Shown: positions 1 to 8,215 of the stretch, piece after piece | Position numbering within the stretch: the first letter of the stretch is position 1 | Layout of the letters: each line of letters begins with the position of its first letter | Source: Bacteroidota bacterium | GTDB taxonomy: Bacteria; Bacteroidota; Bacteroidia; Bacteroidales; P3 | DNA length: 64,000 nucleotides | Assembly: GCA_017860275.1 (NCBI GenBank) | Contig: JAFNAQ010000003.1 | Coordinates: 124,001 to 188,000 of the forward strand | Direction of reading: 5' to 3' | The notes under the pieces: generated by a model | Told to the model about the DNA's origin: nothing | The model's database searches: none | The model's input: only the letters and a program-made list of their open reading frames with translations | Translations under genes and position numbers: made by a program

Positions 1-437
1 TAGTAAACCATTGCATAAAAGAAGAAGAAAAAAATATCTATATATATTCTTTTATTGAAGATACGATAATCTCACTTAATAATCTTGAATATGATTTTTC
101 AATATTTCATCTAAACTTTCTCTTAAATCTCTCAGAACTCTTAGGCTTTAAGCCAATGAATGACTACTCAAATGAAAACAAATATTTTGATTTATCTAAA
201 GGGCATTTCAGTTCTTTACCTCCAGTTAGTAACTTATACCTTTCATTAGAAGAATCTCTTCTATTATCAAATCTATTATCAATAGTAGATGATAATACTA
301 AGAATAAATCAAAACTTAGTTTCGCAAAGGAAGAAAAATCGAAGCTACTCAATATTCTAATCCAATTCTATGAAATTCATATCATAGACTTTTCAAAGAT
401 TAAATCTCAACAAGTTCTTTCCACAATTCTACACTAA
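1..437 (+). CDS. recO: DNA repair protein RecO, C-terminal part
   Basis: The frame is open from base 3 to the TAA at 435-437, so the gene enters from the left and only its C-terminal part (about 144 residues) is visible. The stretch reading LLNLSELLGFKP followed by YFDLSKGHF is the conserved C-terminal block of Bacteroidota RecO. RecO loads RecA on SSB-coated single strands together with RecR in gap repair. An internal ATG at 156 is not the start, because clear RecO sequence lies upstream of it. The gene converges on the DUF5606 gene, with a shared hairpin between them. The family call is firm; the N-terminal OB fold lies outside the window. Confidence 0.88.
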   Translation, partial: VNHCIKEEEKNIYIYSFIEDTIISLNNLEYDFSIFHLNFLLNLSELLGFKPMNDYSNENKYFDLSKGHFSSLPPVSNLYLSLEESLLLSNLLSIVDDNTKNKSKLSFAKEEKSKLLNILIQFYEIHIIDFSKIKSQQVLSTILH

Positions 438-443
438 ATAAAA

Positions 444-468
444 AAAGCTACCCTAATTGAGTAGCTTT
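444..468. terminator. Bidirectional terminator between recO and the DUF5606 gene
   Basis: Inverted repeat AAAGCTAC (444-451) and GTAGCTTT (461-468) with a 9-base loop. An A run precedes the left arm and Ts follow the right arm. It lies between two convergent genes and could serve both. Confidence 0.7.
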
Positions 469-489
469 GATTGTATCGAATAAAAAATC

Positions 490-909
490 CTATTCTGCTA
501 TTTCTTCCTTTGATTCTTCTTTTTCGTTTAAATCAATAAGACCCTTTGAATTCAAAAGATTATACCAAGTAAATAGCTTCTTCATATCAGAAATATATAC
601 TCTATCTTGGTCGAAATTAGGTAACACCTCTCTCATATAAGCAAGAATCTGTTTATTATCAGATTTAGAGCTAATACATTCTTTACCATCTTCTTTAGTA
701 AAGATAGTTTGAAACACTTTAGTTAAAGGAACATCTTCCTCTGTAGTAAAAATACTAATATCTTCTAAAGAGCTTATTCTTTCGTTAGAGAATGCAGGTT
801 GACGTTTTCCATCAACTAATGATTCCACCAAAGCTCCATTTTTAGTTTGAGAAACCAATAAGAATAAACCTGGTTTCCCTGAAATAGATAAAATCTTGCT
901 TAAGTCCAT
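490..909 (-). CDS. DUF5606 family protein
   Basis: A 139-residue cytoplasmic protein whose start (LSKILSISGKPGLFLLVSQ) and middle (SLEDISIFTTEEDVPL, VLPNFDQDRVYISDMKKL) match the Bacteroidota-specific DUF5606 family. Its function is unknown. The family pattern is a small SH3-like N-terminal barrel followed by helices; I see no catalytic motif. It ends in an acidic tail rich in Glu. It follows the S4-domain gene by 32 bases in the same direction, so the two probably share the promoter upstream of the S4 gene. Translation has no obvious Shine-Dalgarno site, as is usual in this phylum. Confidence 0.8.
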   Translation of the reverse strand: MDLSKILSISGKPGLFLLVSQTKNGALVESLVDGKRQPAFSNERISSLEDISIFTTEEDVPLTKVFQTIFTKEDGKECISSKSDNKQILAYMREVLPNFDQDRVYISDMKKLFTWYNLLNSKGLIDLNEKEESKEEIAE

Positions 910-941
910 ATAAATTAAATGTGTTATTAATTAATTAAGTG

Positions 942-1157
942 TTATATAACCTCTATTCTTTCTTCCCAAACCTCAACAACATCTCCTGGCTTAATCTTAG
1001 CTCTTTTTCTAAGATCCACTTCCCCATTTACCTTTACCTCGCCAGCAAGCACCATATCTTGAGCTGCTCCACCTGTTTCTGCAATTCCTACAACTTTTAA
1101 AAGTTGTATTAGTTGTATAAATTCATCTTTCTTTCTTAACTCAAAAGTTGTTGTCAT
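942..1157 (-). CDS. RNA-binding S4 domain protein (YbcJ/YaaA-like)
   Basis: A 71-residue protein that is almost entirely one S4 domain: a helix pair ending in GIAETGGAAQDMVLAGEVKVNG, then a basic turn (LRKRAKIKPGD) and the closing strands. Stand-alone S4 proteins of this size bind structured RNA, often linked to ribosome assembly or rescue, but the exact partner here cannot be told. It is the first gene of a two-gene unit with the DUF5606 gene, behind a standard Bacteroidota promoter at 1203-1231. Confidence 0.82.
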   Translation of the reverse strand: MTTTFELRKKDEFIQLIQLLKVVGIAETGGAAQDMVLAGEVKVNGEVDLRKRAKIKPGDVVEVWEERIEVI

Positions 1158-1202
1158 AATAATATTGTTTATAGGCTATTCTAGCCATTAAAAATTAAGG
1201 TG

Positions 1203-1231
1203 CAAATATACAATCTTTCTTTGTTTACAAA
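1203..1231 (-). promoter_or_regulatory. Promoter of the S4/DUF5606 unit
   Basis: On the minus strand TTTG (1228-1231), 17 bases, then TATATTTG (1203-1210) matches the Bacteroidota -33/-7 consensus TTTG...TAnnTTTG. The transcript would have a leader of about 40 bases before the S4 gene. Confidence 0.65.
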
Positions 1232-1261
1232 CGCTAAAAAGGTATTTTTATTGAATAAAAA

Positions 1262-1286
1262 AGCCCTTAAGTTTAACTTAAGGGCT
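1262..1286 (-). terminator. Terminator of the peptide transporter gene
   Basis: Arms AGCCCTTAAG (1262-1271) and CTTAAGGGCT (1277-1286) form a 10-bp stem with a 5-base loop. The minus-strand transcript continues into a U run (plus-strand As at 1257-1261). It lies 28 bases after the stop of the transporter gene. Confidence 0.85.
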
Positions 1287-1313
1287 AAAATATATTTTAA
1301 AAGACTTTAGAAA

Positions 1314-2855
1314 TTACTTCGCAACTCTTTCTAACCATTTAAGCATAAATATCATAGTCATCATTGATATTGTACAAACAACAACAAATACTGTCCATGT
1401 TAACCAAATTGGAATATTACTATAAAGGATAGCTCCGATAAACAATAATTGGTTACCAACAGCAGTAGCACATAACCAAAGACCTTGCATTAAGCCTTGG
1501 TATTTAGGTGGTGCAACTCTTGATACAAATGAAATTCCAAGTGGAGATATAAATAACTCAGCAATTGTAAGAATAACATATGTACCAATTAATAAGAAAG
1601 GAGTAACTCTTTGAGCATCTGTTAGAGGTGTTCCACCTAAATCTGGATTGATTGCAGCATTTAACGGAAGATTAGAGAAATAAGATCCAACTGCCATTAC
1701 AACAAATCCTAATGCAGCTATACCCATACCTATTGCTATCTTTTTTGGAGTTGATGGTTCCTTGCCTTTAGCAGATAACCATCCAAATAAAGCCATAACA
1801 ACAGGAGTAAGTAAAACAACACAAAGAGGGTTAAAAGATTGGAAAATTTCAGCTCCTTGAATTCTAGTAAATCCTAAGTTGATATTAATCATACTAAGGT
1901 CAGTATATTCTTGAGCAAATTTTGTTAGGGTTAAACCATTTTGATGGAATGAGAACCAAAAGAAAATTACAACACCAAATACTGCAAATAATGCATACAT
2001 ACGTTGGCGAATTTCCTTTGCTTCCATAGCAACTGTCTTGCCATTAGCATCAACCTTTGTTGCTTCAATTAAAGCTTCATTTCCTGTTGGGAAGTATTTT
2101 TTGTTTACAAGATAAACTACCAATGAAATTGCCATTGCAAAAATAGCAACACCAAATGCCCAGTTAAAACCTTCATTGAAAACATTCAAATAGCTTTTAG
2201 CAAATAATGTTATATCTGTATATCCTACCTCAGAAGCATATTGTGAAAGTTGAGTAGCCGATTCTGTTTTTCCAGCTAAATAGCTATGACAAAGTGCAGG
2301 AAGTTCTGATTTGTAAACAAAACCAGCTTTTGCAACCCACCAGTTTCTTATTCCAACTGCCATTAATGGAGCAAAAATAGCACCAACATTAATAAACATA
2401 TAGAATAAAGAAAAACCAGCATCTCTCATTTTTGAGTATTCTGGCTTGTCATACATCTTTCCAACAAGTGCTTGAAGGTTACCTTTAAATAAACCATTAC
2501 CAAAAGCAATAGTGAATAAACCTACTAATGTTAATCCTAAGAAAAGAACTTTGTTTTGAACTGGTGTTGGAGAAGGAATAGCCATTAAAACGTATCCGAA
2601 AGCCATAATACACAAACCAACTAATATTGTTCCTTTAAAGTTTTTAGTCTTATCTGCAACAATACCCCCAACAAGAGCAAGGAGATAAATTAATGCATAA
2701 AAAACCGAATAGATTAAACCAGCAGATGTGGTATCTAACGCATACTTAGATTGTAGAAAAAGGAGCAAAATAGCCATCATTGTGTAGAAACCAAATCGCT
2801 CTCCCATATTCGCAAGTGCGGCAGCTAAAAGCCCTTTTGGGTGATTTTTAAACAT
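1314..2855 (-). CDS. Proton-dependent oligopeptide transporter (POT family)
   Basis: A 513-residue polytopic inner-membrane protein of the POT/PTR branch of the major facilitator superfamily, which imports di- and tripeptides with protons. The N-terminus HPKGLLAAALANMGERFGFYTMMAIL contains the family's ExxERFxYY-like first-helix motif (here GERFGFYTMM). Further on, SLFYMFINVGAIFAPLMA is the PTR2 signature region. A long central loop with charged residues precedes the C-terminal six-helix half. Length is normal. It stands alone with its own promoter and terminator. Peptide import suits a proteolytic, fermentative lifestyle; the exact substrate cannot be read from the sequence. Confidence 0.88.
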   Translation of the reverse strand: MFKNHPKGLLAAALANMGERFGFYTMMAILLLFLQSKYALDTTSAGLIYSVFYALIYLLALVGGIVADKTKNFKGTILVGLCIMAFGYVLMAIPSPTPVQNKVLFLGLTLVGLFTIAFGNGLFKGNLQALVGKMYDKPEYSKMRDAGFSLFYMFINVGAIFAPLMAVGIRNWWVAKAGFVYKSELPALCHSYLAGKTESATQLSQYASEVGYTDITLFAKSYLNVFNEGFNWAFGVAIFAMAISLVVYLVNKKYFPTGNEALIEATKVDANGKTVAMEAKEIRQRMYALFAVFGVVIFFWFSFHQNGLTLTKFAQEYTDLSMININLGFTRIQGAEIFQSFNPLCVVLLTPVVMALFGWLSAKGKEPSTPKKIAIGMGIAALGFVVMAVGSYFSNLPLNAAINPDLGGTPLTDAQRVTPFLLIGTYVILTIAELFISPLGISFVSRVAPPKYQGLMQGLWLCATAVGNQLLFIGAILYSNIPIWLTWTVFVVVCTISMMTMIFMLKWLERVAK

Positions 2856-2909
2856 AGATTTTTTGATTTAAATTATTAATTATTTGAACTGTTTTTCAGA
2901 TTTAACGTG

Positions 2910-2917
2910 CAAATATA
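2910..2917 (-). promoter_or_regulatory. -7 box of the peptide transporter gene
   Basis: TATATTTG on the minus strand fits TAnnTTTG. No good TTTG is seen at the expected -33 distance. The leader would be about 45-50 bases. Confidence 0.55.
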
Positions 2918-2972
2918 CTGCAACTTATTTAATTATCCTAACATTAATTTCCAAAAAAAGAACAATTATTAG

Positions 2973-2980
2973 TACTTTTG
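2973..2980 (+). promoter_or_regulatory. -7 box of ruvC
   Basis: TACTTTTG fits TAnnTTTG. Transcription would begin near 2986-2988, leaving almost no leader for an ATG at 2992 but about 28 bases for the in-frame ATG at 3016. Confidence 0.5.
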
Positions 2981-2991
2981 TCTGAGAATAA

Positions 2992-3600
2992 ATGAGTTTG
3001 AAAAAAATAAGATTGATGCAAAAAAATATTTCAGAAAGAATTATACTTGGTATTGACCCAGGAACTAATATATTAGGCTATTCTGTTATTGAACAAAAAG
3101 GAAAGGATATTAGACTGATTGAGATGGATGTGCTTAAGCTTGGTAAGATTGAAGATATGTCAACAAGGATGAAAGAATTGTTTGATTGCATCATAAATAT
3201 TATTGACAAATATCATCCAGACACACTTGCTATTGAAGCTCCTTTCTTTGGCAAAAACGTTCAATCTATGCTTAAACTTGGAAGAGCACAAGGACTATGT
3301 ATTGCCGCAGCCTTTTCTAGGAGCATGCCTTTTATGGAATATTCTCCAAGGAAAATCAAGCAATCTATTACTGGTAATGGAGCTGCCTCTAAAGAGCAGG
3401 TTGCAATTATGCTCCAAAGAACATTAAAATTTGAAGAAATGCCTAAATACTTAGATGCAACTGATGCCTTGGCTGTAGCTGTATGCCATGCTTACCAGAA
3501 AGATATAATTATTGAAAATACTGAGAATCCAAAGAAAAAAGGAAGACAATCCTCTTCTTGGACAGCCTTCCTTTCAAATAATCCTGATAAAGTATTATAG
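2992..3600 (+). CDS. ruvC: Crossover junction endodeoxyribonuclease RuvC
   Basis: Holliday junction resolvase that nicks the junction symmetrically with RuvAB. The RNase H-like fold's four acidic residues are visible: Asp22 in LGIDPGT, Glu82 in AIEAPFF, and Asp155 and Asp158 in DATDALAVAVCH (numbered from the first ATG). With 202 codons it is slightly longer than usual. A second in-frame ATG at 3016 (MQKNISERIILG) fits both family length and the nearby promoter better, so the real start may be 24 bases downstream. It converges on rsmI with a single base between the stops. Confidence 0.93.
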   Translation: MSLKKIRLMQKNISERIILGIDPGTNILGYSVIEQKGKDIRLIEMDVLKLGKIEDMSTRMKELFDCIINIIDKYHPDTLAIEAPFFGKNVQSMLKLGRAQGLCIAAAFSRSMPFMEYSPRKIKQSITGNGAASKEQVAIMLQRTLKFEEMPKYLDATDALAVAVCHAYQKDIIIENTENPKKKGRQSSSWTAFLSNNPDKVL

Positions 3601-3601
3601 T

Positions 3602-4270
3602 CTATTTCCCTTCAAGGATAATTACTATTTCTCCTTTTATTGATTTTGAACCAAAGTATTCTATTAATTCTGCAAGCGTTCCTCTCTTATTTTCTTCAAA
3701 CATCTTAGATATTTCTCTACTAACACATGCTCTTCTTTCTTCTCCAAGATACTCTGCAAACTGAGTTAGAGTCTTTATTAATCTATGCGGTGATTCGTAG
3801 AATATCATTGTTCTCTCTTCTTCAACCAAGGATTCAAGCTTTGTTTGTCTGCCTTTCTTGTGTGGGATAAATCCTTCGAAGCAAAACCTATCGCAAGGGA
3901 GTCCTGAATTTACTAATGCAGGAACAAAAGCCGTTGCTCCTGGAAGACACTCAACCTCAATATCATTTTTTATTGCCTCTCTAACCAAAAGAAATCCTGG
4001 GTCAGATATAGCAGGTGTGCCAGCATCTGTAATAAGAGCGATGTTCTCCCCCATCTTAAGCCTTTCAATTACTCTTGCTAACTGCTCATGTTCATTAAAC
4101 ATATGATGAGCCTGACAAAAAGTATCTATCTCGAAATGTTTTAATAATGGTTTAGATGTCCTTGTGTCTTCAGCAAGAATTAAATCAACCTCCTTCAATA
4201 CTCTTATTGCTCTAAAGGTAATATCCTCAAGATTTCCAATTGGAGTTGGTACAAGATAGAGTTTGGACAT
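3602..4270 (-). CDS. rsmI: 16S rRNA (cytidine-1402 2'-O)-methyltransferase RsmI
   Basis: SAM-dependent methylase of the tetrapyrrole-methylase fold that modifies C1402 in the decoding centre of 16S rRNA. The N-terminus KLYLVPTPIGNLEDITFRA, then LILAEDTRTSKPLL and ALITDAGTPAISDPGFLLV, are the family signatures. IFYESPHRL lies in the C-terminal half. At 222 residues it resembles the shorter Bacteroidota form that lacks the extra C-terminal domain of the E. coli enzyme. It follows trpS by 19 bases and is probably co-transcribed from the trpS promoter. Confidence 0.92.
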   Translation of the reverse strand: MSKLYLVPTPIGNLEDITFRAIRVLKEVDLILAEDTRTSKPLLKHFEIDTFCQAHHMFNEHEQLARVIERLKMGENIALITDAGTPAISDPGFLLVREAIKNDIEVECLPGATAFVPALVNSGLPCDRFCFEGFIPHKKGRQTKLESLVEEERTMIFYESPHRLIKTLTQFAEYLGEERRACVSREISKMFEENKRGTLAELIEYFGSKSIKGEIVIILEGK

Positions 4271-4289
4271 ATAATATATTGTTTATTAA

Positions 4290-5285
4290 TTAAAAAGATT
4301 TGAACCCTATTATTTCTCTAACCTCAGAAATTGTTTTTCTAGCACTCTCTCTTGCTTTTTCAGAACCATGACGAACAACTCTTCTTAGATATTCCGAATC
4401 ATTCTCAACCTCTTTTATTCTTTCTCTTATTGGAGTTGTAAAGGCAATCATATCTTCTGCTAGTTGCTTCTTCATATCTCCATATCTAATTGAGCAGTCA
4501 TTATATTTTTCATCGAAAAACTTAATTGTATCCTCAGTAGAAACAAGCTTCATTAGTGAAAAAACATTCTCAATCTCCTGTGGCTTTGCTTGATTAGGCT
4601 CAGTTGGACCAGAGTCAGTCTTTGCCCTCATTATCTTCTTTTTCATAACCTCAGGTTCATCAACAAAGAAAATAGCATTTCCCTCACCTTCACTCTTACC
4701 CATCTTTCCACTTCCATCAAGACCCGGTATCTTCACCAATTCTTCTCCGAAATTATAGGCAACTGGCTCAGGAAAATAATCAACCTTATACATATTATTG
4801 AAACGAGAAGCAAAGGTACGAGTCATCTCAAGATGTTGTTCTTGGTCTTTTCCCACTGGAACATGAGTTGCTCTATGAATAATAATATCAGCAGCCATTA
4901 GTGTTGGGTAAGTAAGTAGCCCTGCATTAACATTATTAGGATTTTGTCTTACCTTATCCTTAAATGAAGTAACCCTTTCCAACTCTCCTAAATAAGCATT
5001 CATATTTAGAAACATATAGAGTTCTGCCGTCTCTGGTAATTCACTTTGAACATAGATTGTCGCCTTTTCTGGGTCTAGTCCACAGGCTAAGTATTGAGAA
5101 AGTATTGTTCTAACATTTTTATGCAAATCCGCAGGATTTGGATGAGTAGTTAGAGAATGATAATCAGCAATAAAGAAATAACAATTATGTTTATCCTGTA
5201 ATTTAATAAAGTTTCTAAGCGCACCAAAATAATTGCCTAGATGTAAATTGCCCGTAGGGCGCATTCCGCTTACAATTGTTTCCAT
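4290..5285 (-). CDS. trpS: Tryptophanyl-tRNA synthetase
   Basis: Class Ic aminoacyl-tRNA synthetase that charges tRNA(Trp). The nucleotide-binding HIGH-type motif is GNLHLGNYFGAL near the N-terminus. The second signature is GKMGKSEGEGN, where the KMSKS loop reads KMGKS. I start it at the ATG at 5285 (METIVSGMRPTG) rather than at an in-frame ATG three codons upstream, because that one overlaps the -7 promoter box at 5292-5299. This gives 331 residues, the normal length. With this start the mRNA is leaderless or nearly so. rsmI follows in the same unit. Confidence 0.94.
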   Translation of the reverse strand: METIVSGMRPTGNLHLGNYFGALRNFIKLQDKHNCYFFIADYHSLTTHPNPADLHKNVRTILSQYLACGLDPEKATIYVQSELPETAELYMFLNMNAYLGELERVTSFKDKVRQNPNNVNAGLLTYPTLMAADIIIHRATHVPVGKDQEQHLEMTRTFASRFNNMYKVDYFPEPVAYNFGEELVKIPGLDGSGKMGKSEGEGNAIFFVDEPEVMKKKIMRAKTDSGPTEPNQAKPQEIENVFSLMKLVSTEDTIKFFDEKYNDCSIRYGDMKKQLAEDMIAFTTPIRERIKEVENDSEYLRRVVRHGSEKARESARKTISEVREIIGFKSF

Positions 5286-5291
5286 AGGATG

Positions 5292-5299
5292 CAAAGATA
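5292..5299 (-). promoter_or_regulatory. -7 box of trpS
   Basis: TATCTTTG on the minus strand, a perfect TAnnTTTG. Only six bases separate it from the ATG at 5285, so the trpS transcript must have practically no 5' leader. Confidence 0.65.
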
Positions 5300-5412
5300 A
5301 AACAAAAAAATAAATCTAAGCATAAGAATATTCCTAATATAATTTGAATAGGATTTGATATAAACTTAGCCAAATCAAGTATAAGATTACAAAGATTTGA
5401 TTTAAGATTACT

Positions 5413-5516
5413 AAGATGTACATTTAAAATTACTAAGATGCACATCTTAGCTCGGTGAGATGTACATCTTAGCTTCTTAAGATGCACATCTTAGAACCGT
5501 GAGATGTACATCTTAG
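5413..5516. repeat. Five palindromes of the word AGATGYACATCT at an exact 22-bp pitch
   Basis: AGATG begins at 5414, 5436, 5458, 5480 and 5502, so the period is exactly 22. Units 2-5 are full palindromes (for example CTAAGATGCACATCTTAG at 5433-5450); unit 1 has a decayed right half. The central Y alternates T, C, T, C, T, and the flanks of units 2/4 and 3/5 match, implying a 44-bp higher-order unit. The array lies between the divergent trpS and rsfS promoters, so it is not a terminator. A 9-bp inverted pair, GGATTTGAT (5351-5359) and ATCAAATCC (5547-5555), brackets it. Apart from this array, the hairpin at 5563-5600 and the two promoters, I see no gene in 5300-5698. Confidence 0.9.
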
Positions 5517-5562
5517 CAAAATTAAACTTGATATAAATAATCTCAAATCAAATCCCATGAAT

Positions 5563-5600
5563 TTTAAATCAAATATACAAGAGCTTTGTCTTGATTTAAA
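5563..5600. repeat. Hairpin upstream of the rsfS promoter
   Basis: TTTAAATCAA (5563-5572) pairs with TTGATTTAAA (5591-5600). A smaller ACAA...TTGT pair lies inside the loop. It sits about 45 bases upstream of the rsfS -33 element. Role unknown. Confidence 0.5.
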
Positions 5601-5645
5601 TTGCATATGATATAATTACTTATTTTGTAGTAGAAGTGTTGTATT

Positions 5646-5677
5646 TTTGATGGTTTGATTTTTATTTCTTATATTTG
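5646..5677 (+). promoter_or_regulatory. Promoter of the rsfS-ftsH operon
   Basis: TTTG (5646-5649), 20 bases, TATATTTG (5670-5677). This is a near-ideal Bacteroidota housekeeping promoter, about 15 bases of leader before the rsfS ATG. Confidence 0.75.
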
Positions 5678-5698
5678 CAAGTTAAATAATAAGGAAAT

Positions 5699-6079
5699 AT
5701 GTCAGGTAAAAAAACAGAAAACGTGTTATCTCAAGCAATGACTGAGATTGCAATCAAAGGAATTTTAGAGAAAAAAGGAAAAGATATTACAATAATTGAC
5801 TTGCGTAATGTAGAAGGATCTTTATTCGATTACTATGTAGTTTGCACAGGAAACTCCCCTTCTCACGTTGATGCTATTAGTGAATCGGTAGATAAAGAAA
5901 TTAAGATTGCAACAGGTATTGACCCAAAAAGAGTTGAAGGAATGCAAAACTGCATGTGGGTATTACTTGACTATTTTGATGTTGTAATACATGTAATGCT
6001 TGAGGAAGCAAGAGATTTCTATAGAATTGAAGCTATGTGGAAAGATGCTCCTCAAACACATATTGAGAATGTTGAATAA
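5699..6079 (+). CDS. rsfS: Ribosome silencing factor RsfS
   Basis: A 126-residue member of the RsfS/Iojap family, which binds uL14 on the 50S subunit and blocks joining with 30S when nutrients are short. Family features are DITIIDLRNVEGSLFDYYVVCTGNSPSHVDAI and a C-terminal stretch DYFDVVIHVMLEEARDFYRIEAMW. Length is normal. It is the first gene of a run in which rsfS precedes ftsH by 15 bases, the usual order in Bacteroidales. Cytoplasmic. Confidence 0.93.
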   Translation: MSGKKTENVLSQAMTEIAIKGILEKKGKDITIIDLRNVEGSLFDYYVVCTGNSPSHVDAISESVDKEIKIATGIDPKRVEGMQNCMWVLLDYFDVVIHVMLEEARDFYRIEAMWKDAPQTHIENVE

Positions 6080-6094
6080 TTTATAAAAAGTATA

Positions 6095-8215
6095 ATGGAT
6101 AATAAGTCTAACGATAAAAATAAAAAAAGTTTCAAATCACCTCTTGGAAATAATCCTAAATTCAAGTTTAATATCTACTGGATTTATGGTGCAGTATTTC
6201 TAATTCTTGGAATAATGTGGATGACAAATAGTGATGAAACAACTATTAATCGTGAGGTAGATTGGAATAGATTACAGAGGGTTATCCTTGACAAGGATTT
6301 TTCAAAAATCAATGTTGTAAACAAAGAATTTGCAGAGGTCTATATCAAGGCAGATGCAATAAAGAATGATACTGCTTACAAAGATTTGAAACCTAAATCT
6401 AACTTATTTGGAAACACAGCTTCTCCAAATAATGGTTTCTACATATACAAATTTGTAGACTACCAAGACTTCAGAGAACAATTACAAACCATAGAGAATC
6501 AATGGGTGGCTAAGGATACAATAGGAACTATTGACCAAATAAAGAAAAGCCAAATAATTGCTTCAAACAGAATTAATGTTTCTACCGAAAAAAGAGAAAG
6601 CTTTTGGAACGATAACTTCTCGTTTATTCTTTCAATAGTTATTATGCTTGTGGTTTGGTTCTTCCTCCTAAGAATGATGCGTGGAGGCAGCTCTGGTGGA
6701 GGAATGGGTGGAGGAATTTTCAATGTCGGAAAATCAAAGGCTAGGCTCTATGATAAAAACACAGATACACAAGTAACATTTGCTGATGTTGCAGGTCTTG
6801 AAGGAGCAAAGGTTGAAGTAATGGAAATTGTTGACTTCCTAAAGAATCCAAATAAATACACAGACCTTGGGGGTAAGATACCAAAGGGTGCATTACTTGT
6901 TGGCTCACCAGGAACAGGAAAAACATTATTAGCTAAGGCTGTTGCTGGAGAGGCTAAGGTTCCTTTCTTCTCTATATCTGGATCTGACTTTGTTGAAATG
7001 TTTGTTGGCGTTGGTGCCTCTCGTGTTAGAGACTTATTTAAGACTGCTAAAGAGAAGGCTCCTTGTATTATATTTATCGATGAAATTGATGCAATAGGCA
7101 GGGCAAGAGGCAAAAATCTCGCATCTGGTTCTAATGATGAAAGAGAGAATACCTTGAACCAACTTCTAACAGAGATGGATGGTTTTGGAACAAATGCAGG
7201 GGTAATTATTCTTGCAGCTACGAATAGAGCAGATATTTTAGATAAGGCACTTCTTAGAGCTGGTCGTTTCGATAGACAAATATATGTTGACCTTCCTGAC
7301 TTAGAGGAAAGAAAAGCTATCTTTAAGGTTCACTCTAAAAACTTAAAATATGATACCAAAGAGGTTGATTTAGATTTTCTTGCTAAGCAAACCCCAGGTT
7401 TTTCGGGTGCAGACATAGCAAATGTTTGTAATGAATCGGCTTTGATTGCCGCTCGTCATAATAAGAAACTAATTGGCAAACAAGATTTCTTAGATGCTGT
7501 TGATAGAATAATCGGTGGTCTTGAAAAGAAGAATAAAGTTATTGCTCCAAATGAAAAAAAGACAATAGCTTATCATGAGGCTGGTCATGCTTCTGTAAGT
7601 TGGATGTTAGAATTTGGAGATCCTTTGGTTAAGGTTACTATTGTTCCAAGAGGACAAGCTCTTGGTGCAGCATGGTATCTTCCTGAAGAAAGACAGATAA
7701 CAACAAAGACTCAGATGCTTCATAAAATGATTTCTCTTTTAGGAGGTCGTGCATCGGAAGAGATTGTTTTTGGAGAAGTATCTACTGGAGCCTTGAATGA
7801 TCTTGAAAGAGTTACGAAGATGGCTTATGCTATGGTTGCATACTATGGACTAAATAGCAAGATTGGAAATCTTAGTTATTACGACTCTTCTGGTCAATCG
7901 GAATATGGGTTTACTAAACCTTTCTCTGAAAAGACTGCTGAACAAATCGATGCTGAGATTCATAAAATGATTGAAGAGGCTTATGCTAAGGCTAAGGAAA
8001 TTCTTATAGATAATAGAGAAAAGGTTGATCGTCTTGCAAAGATATTAGTGGAAAAAGAAGTTATCTTTAAAGAAGATGTTGAAGAGATTTTCGGGAAAAG
8101 AACTTTCGATGAACATAAAGAAGAAGTAAAGGATTTAGTTAAAGAAAATCAAGAAACAGACAATCAACAAGAATTACTAGATAAGCAAACTGAAATAATA
8201 GACTCTCAAGAATAG
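6095..8215 (+). CDS. ftsH: ATP-dependent zinc metalloprotease FtsH
   Basis: Membrane-anchored AAA+ protease that extracts and degrades membrane and short-lived cytosolic proteins. An N-terminal membrane helix (after residue 25), a periplasmic domain and a second membrane helix (about residues 175-195) are followed by a glycine-rich linker. The ATPase has Walker A GSPGTGKT (residues 270-277), Walker B CIIFIDEIDAIG and the second region of homology ending in AGRFDRQIYVDLPD. The protease active site HEAGH is at about 494-498. Length of 706 is in the Bacteroidota range, and the tail is acidic. The next gene starts directly at its stop codon, showing tight coupling. Confidence 0.96.
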   Translation: MDNKSNDKNKKSFKSPLGNNPKFKFNIYWIYGAVFLILGIMWMTNSDETTINREVDWNRLQRVILDKDFSKINVVNKEFAEVYIKADAIKNDTAYKDLKPKSNLFGNTASPNNGFYIYKFVDYQDFREQLQTIENQWVAKDTIGTIDQIKKSQIIASNRINVSTEKRESFWNDNFSFILSIVIMLVVWFFLLRMMRGGSSGGGMGGGIFNVGKSKARLYDKNTDTQVTFADVAGLEGAKVEVMEIVDFLKNPNKYTDLGGKIPKGALLVGSPGTGKTLLAKAVAGEAKVPFFSISGSDFVEMFVGVGASRVRDLFKTAKEKAPCIIFIDEIDAIGRARGKNLASGSNDERENTLNQLLTEMDGFGTNAGVIILAATNRADILDKALLRAGRFDRQIYVDLPDLEERKAIFKVHSKNLKYDTKEVDLDFLAKQTPGFSGADIANVCNESALIAARHNKKLIGKQDFLDAVDRIIGGLEKKNKVIAPNEKKTIAYHEAGHASVSWMLEFGDPLVKVTIVPRGQALGAAWYLPEERQITTKTQMLHKMISLLGGRASEEIVFGEVSTGALNDLERVTKMAYAMVAYYGLNSKIGNLSYYDSSGQSEYGFTKPFSEKTAEQIDAEIHKMIEEAYAKAKEILIDNREKVDRLAKILVEKEVIFKEDVEEIFGKRTFDEHKEEVKDLVKENQETDNQQELLDKQTEIIDSQE

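Noticed and set aside
5215-5487. Minus-strand ORF of 90 codons
   Set aside because: It overlaps the trpS start, the trpS promoter and the palindrome array, and its residue pattern is that of repeated non-coding DNA.
5413-5516. CRISPR array
   Set aside because: The units are palindromes with spacers of about 6-10 bases, and the flanks themselves repeat. No unique spacers of constant length and no cas genes nearby.
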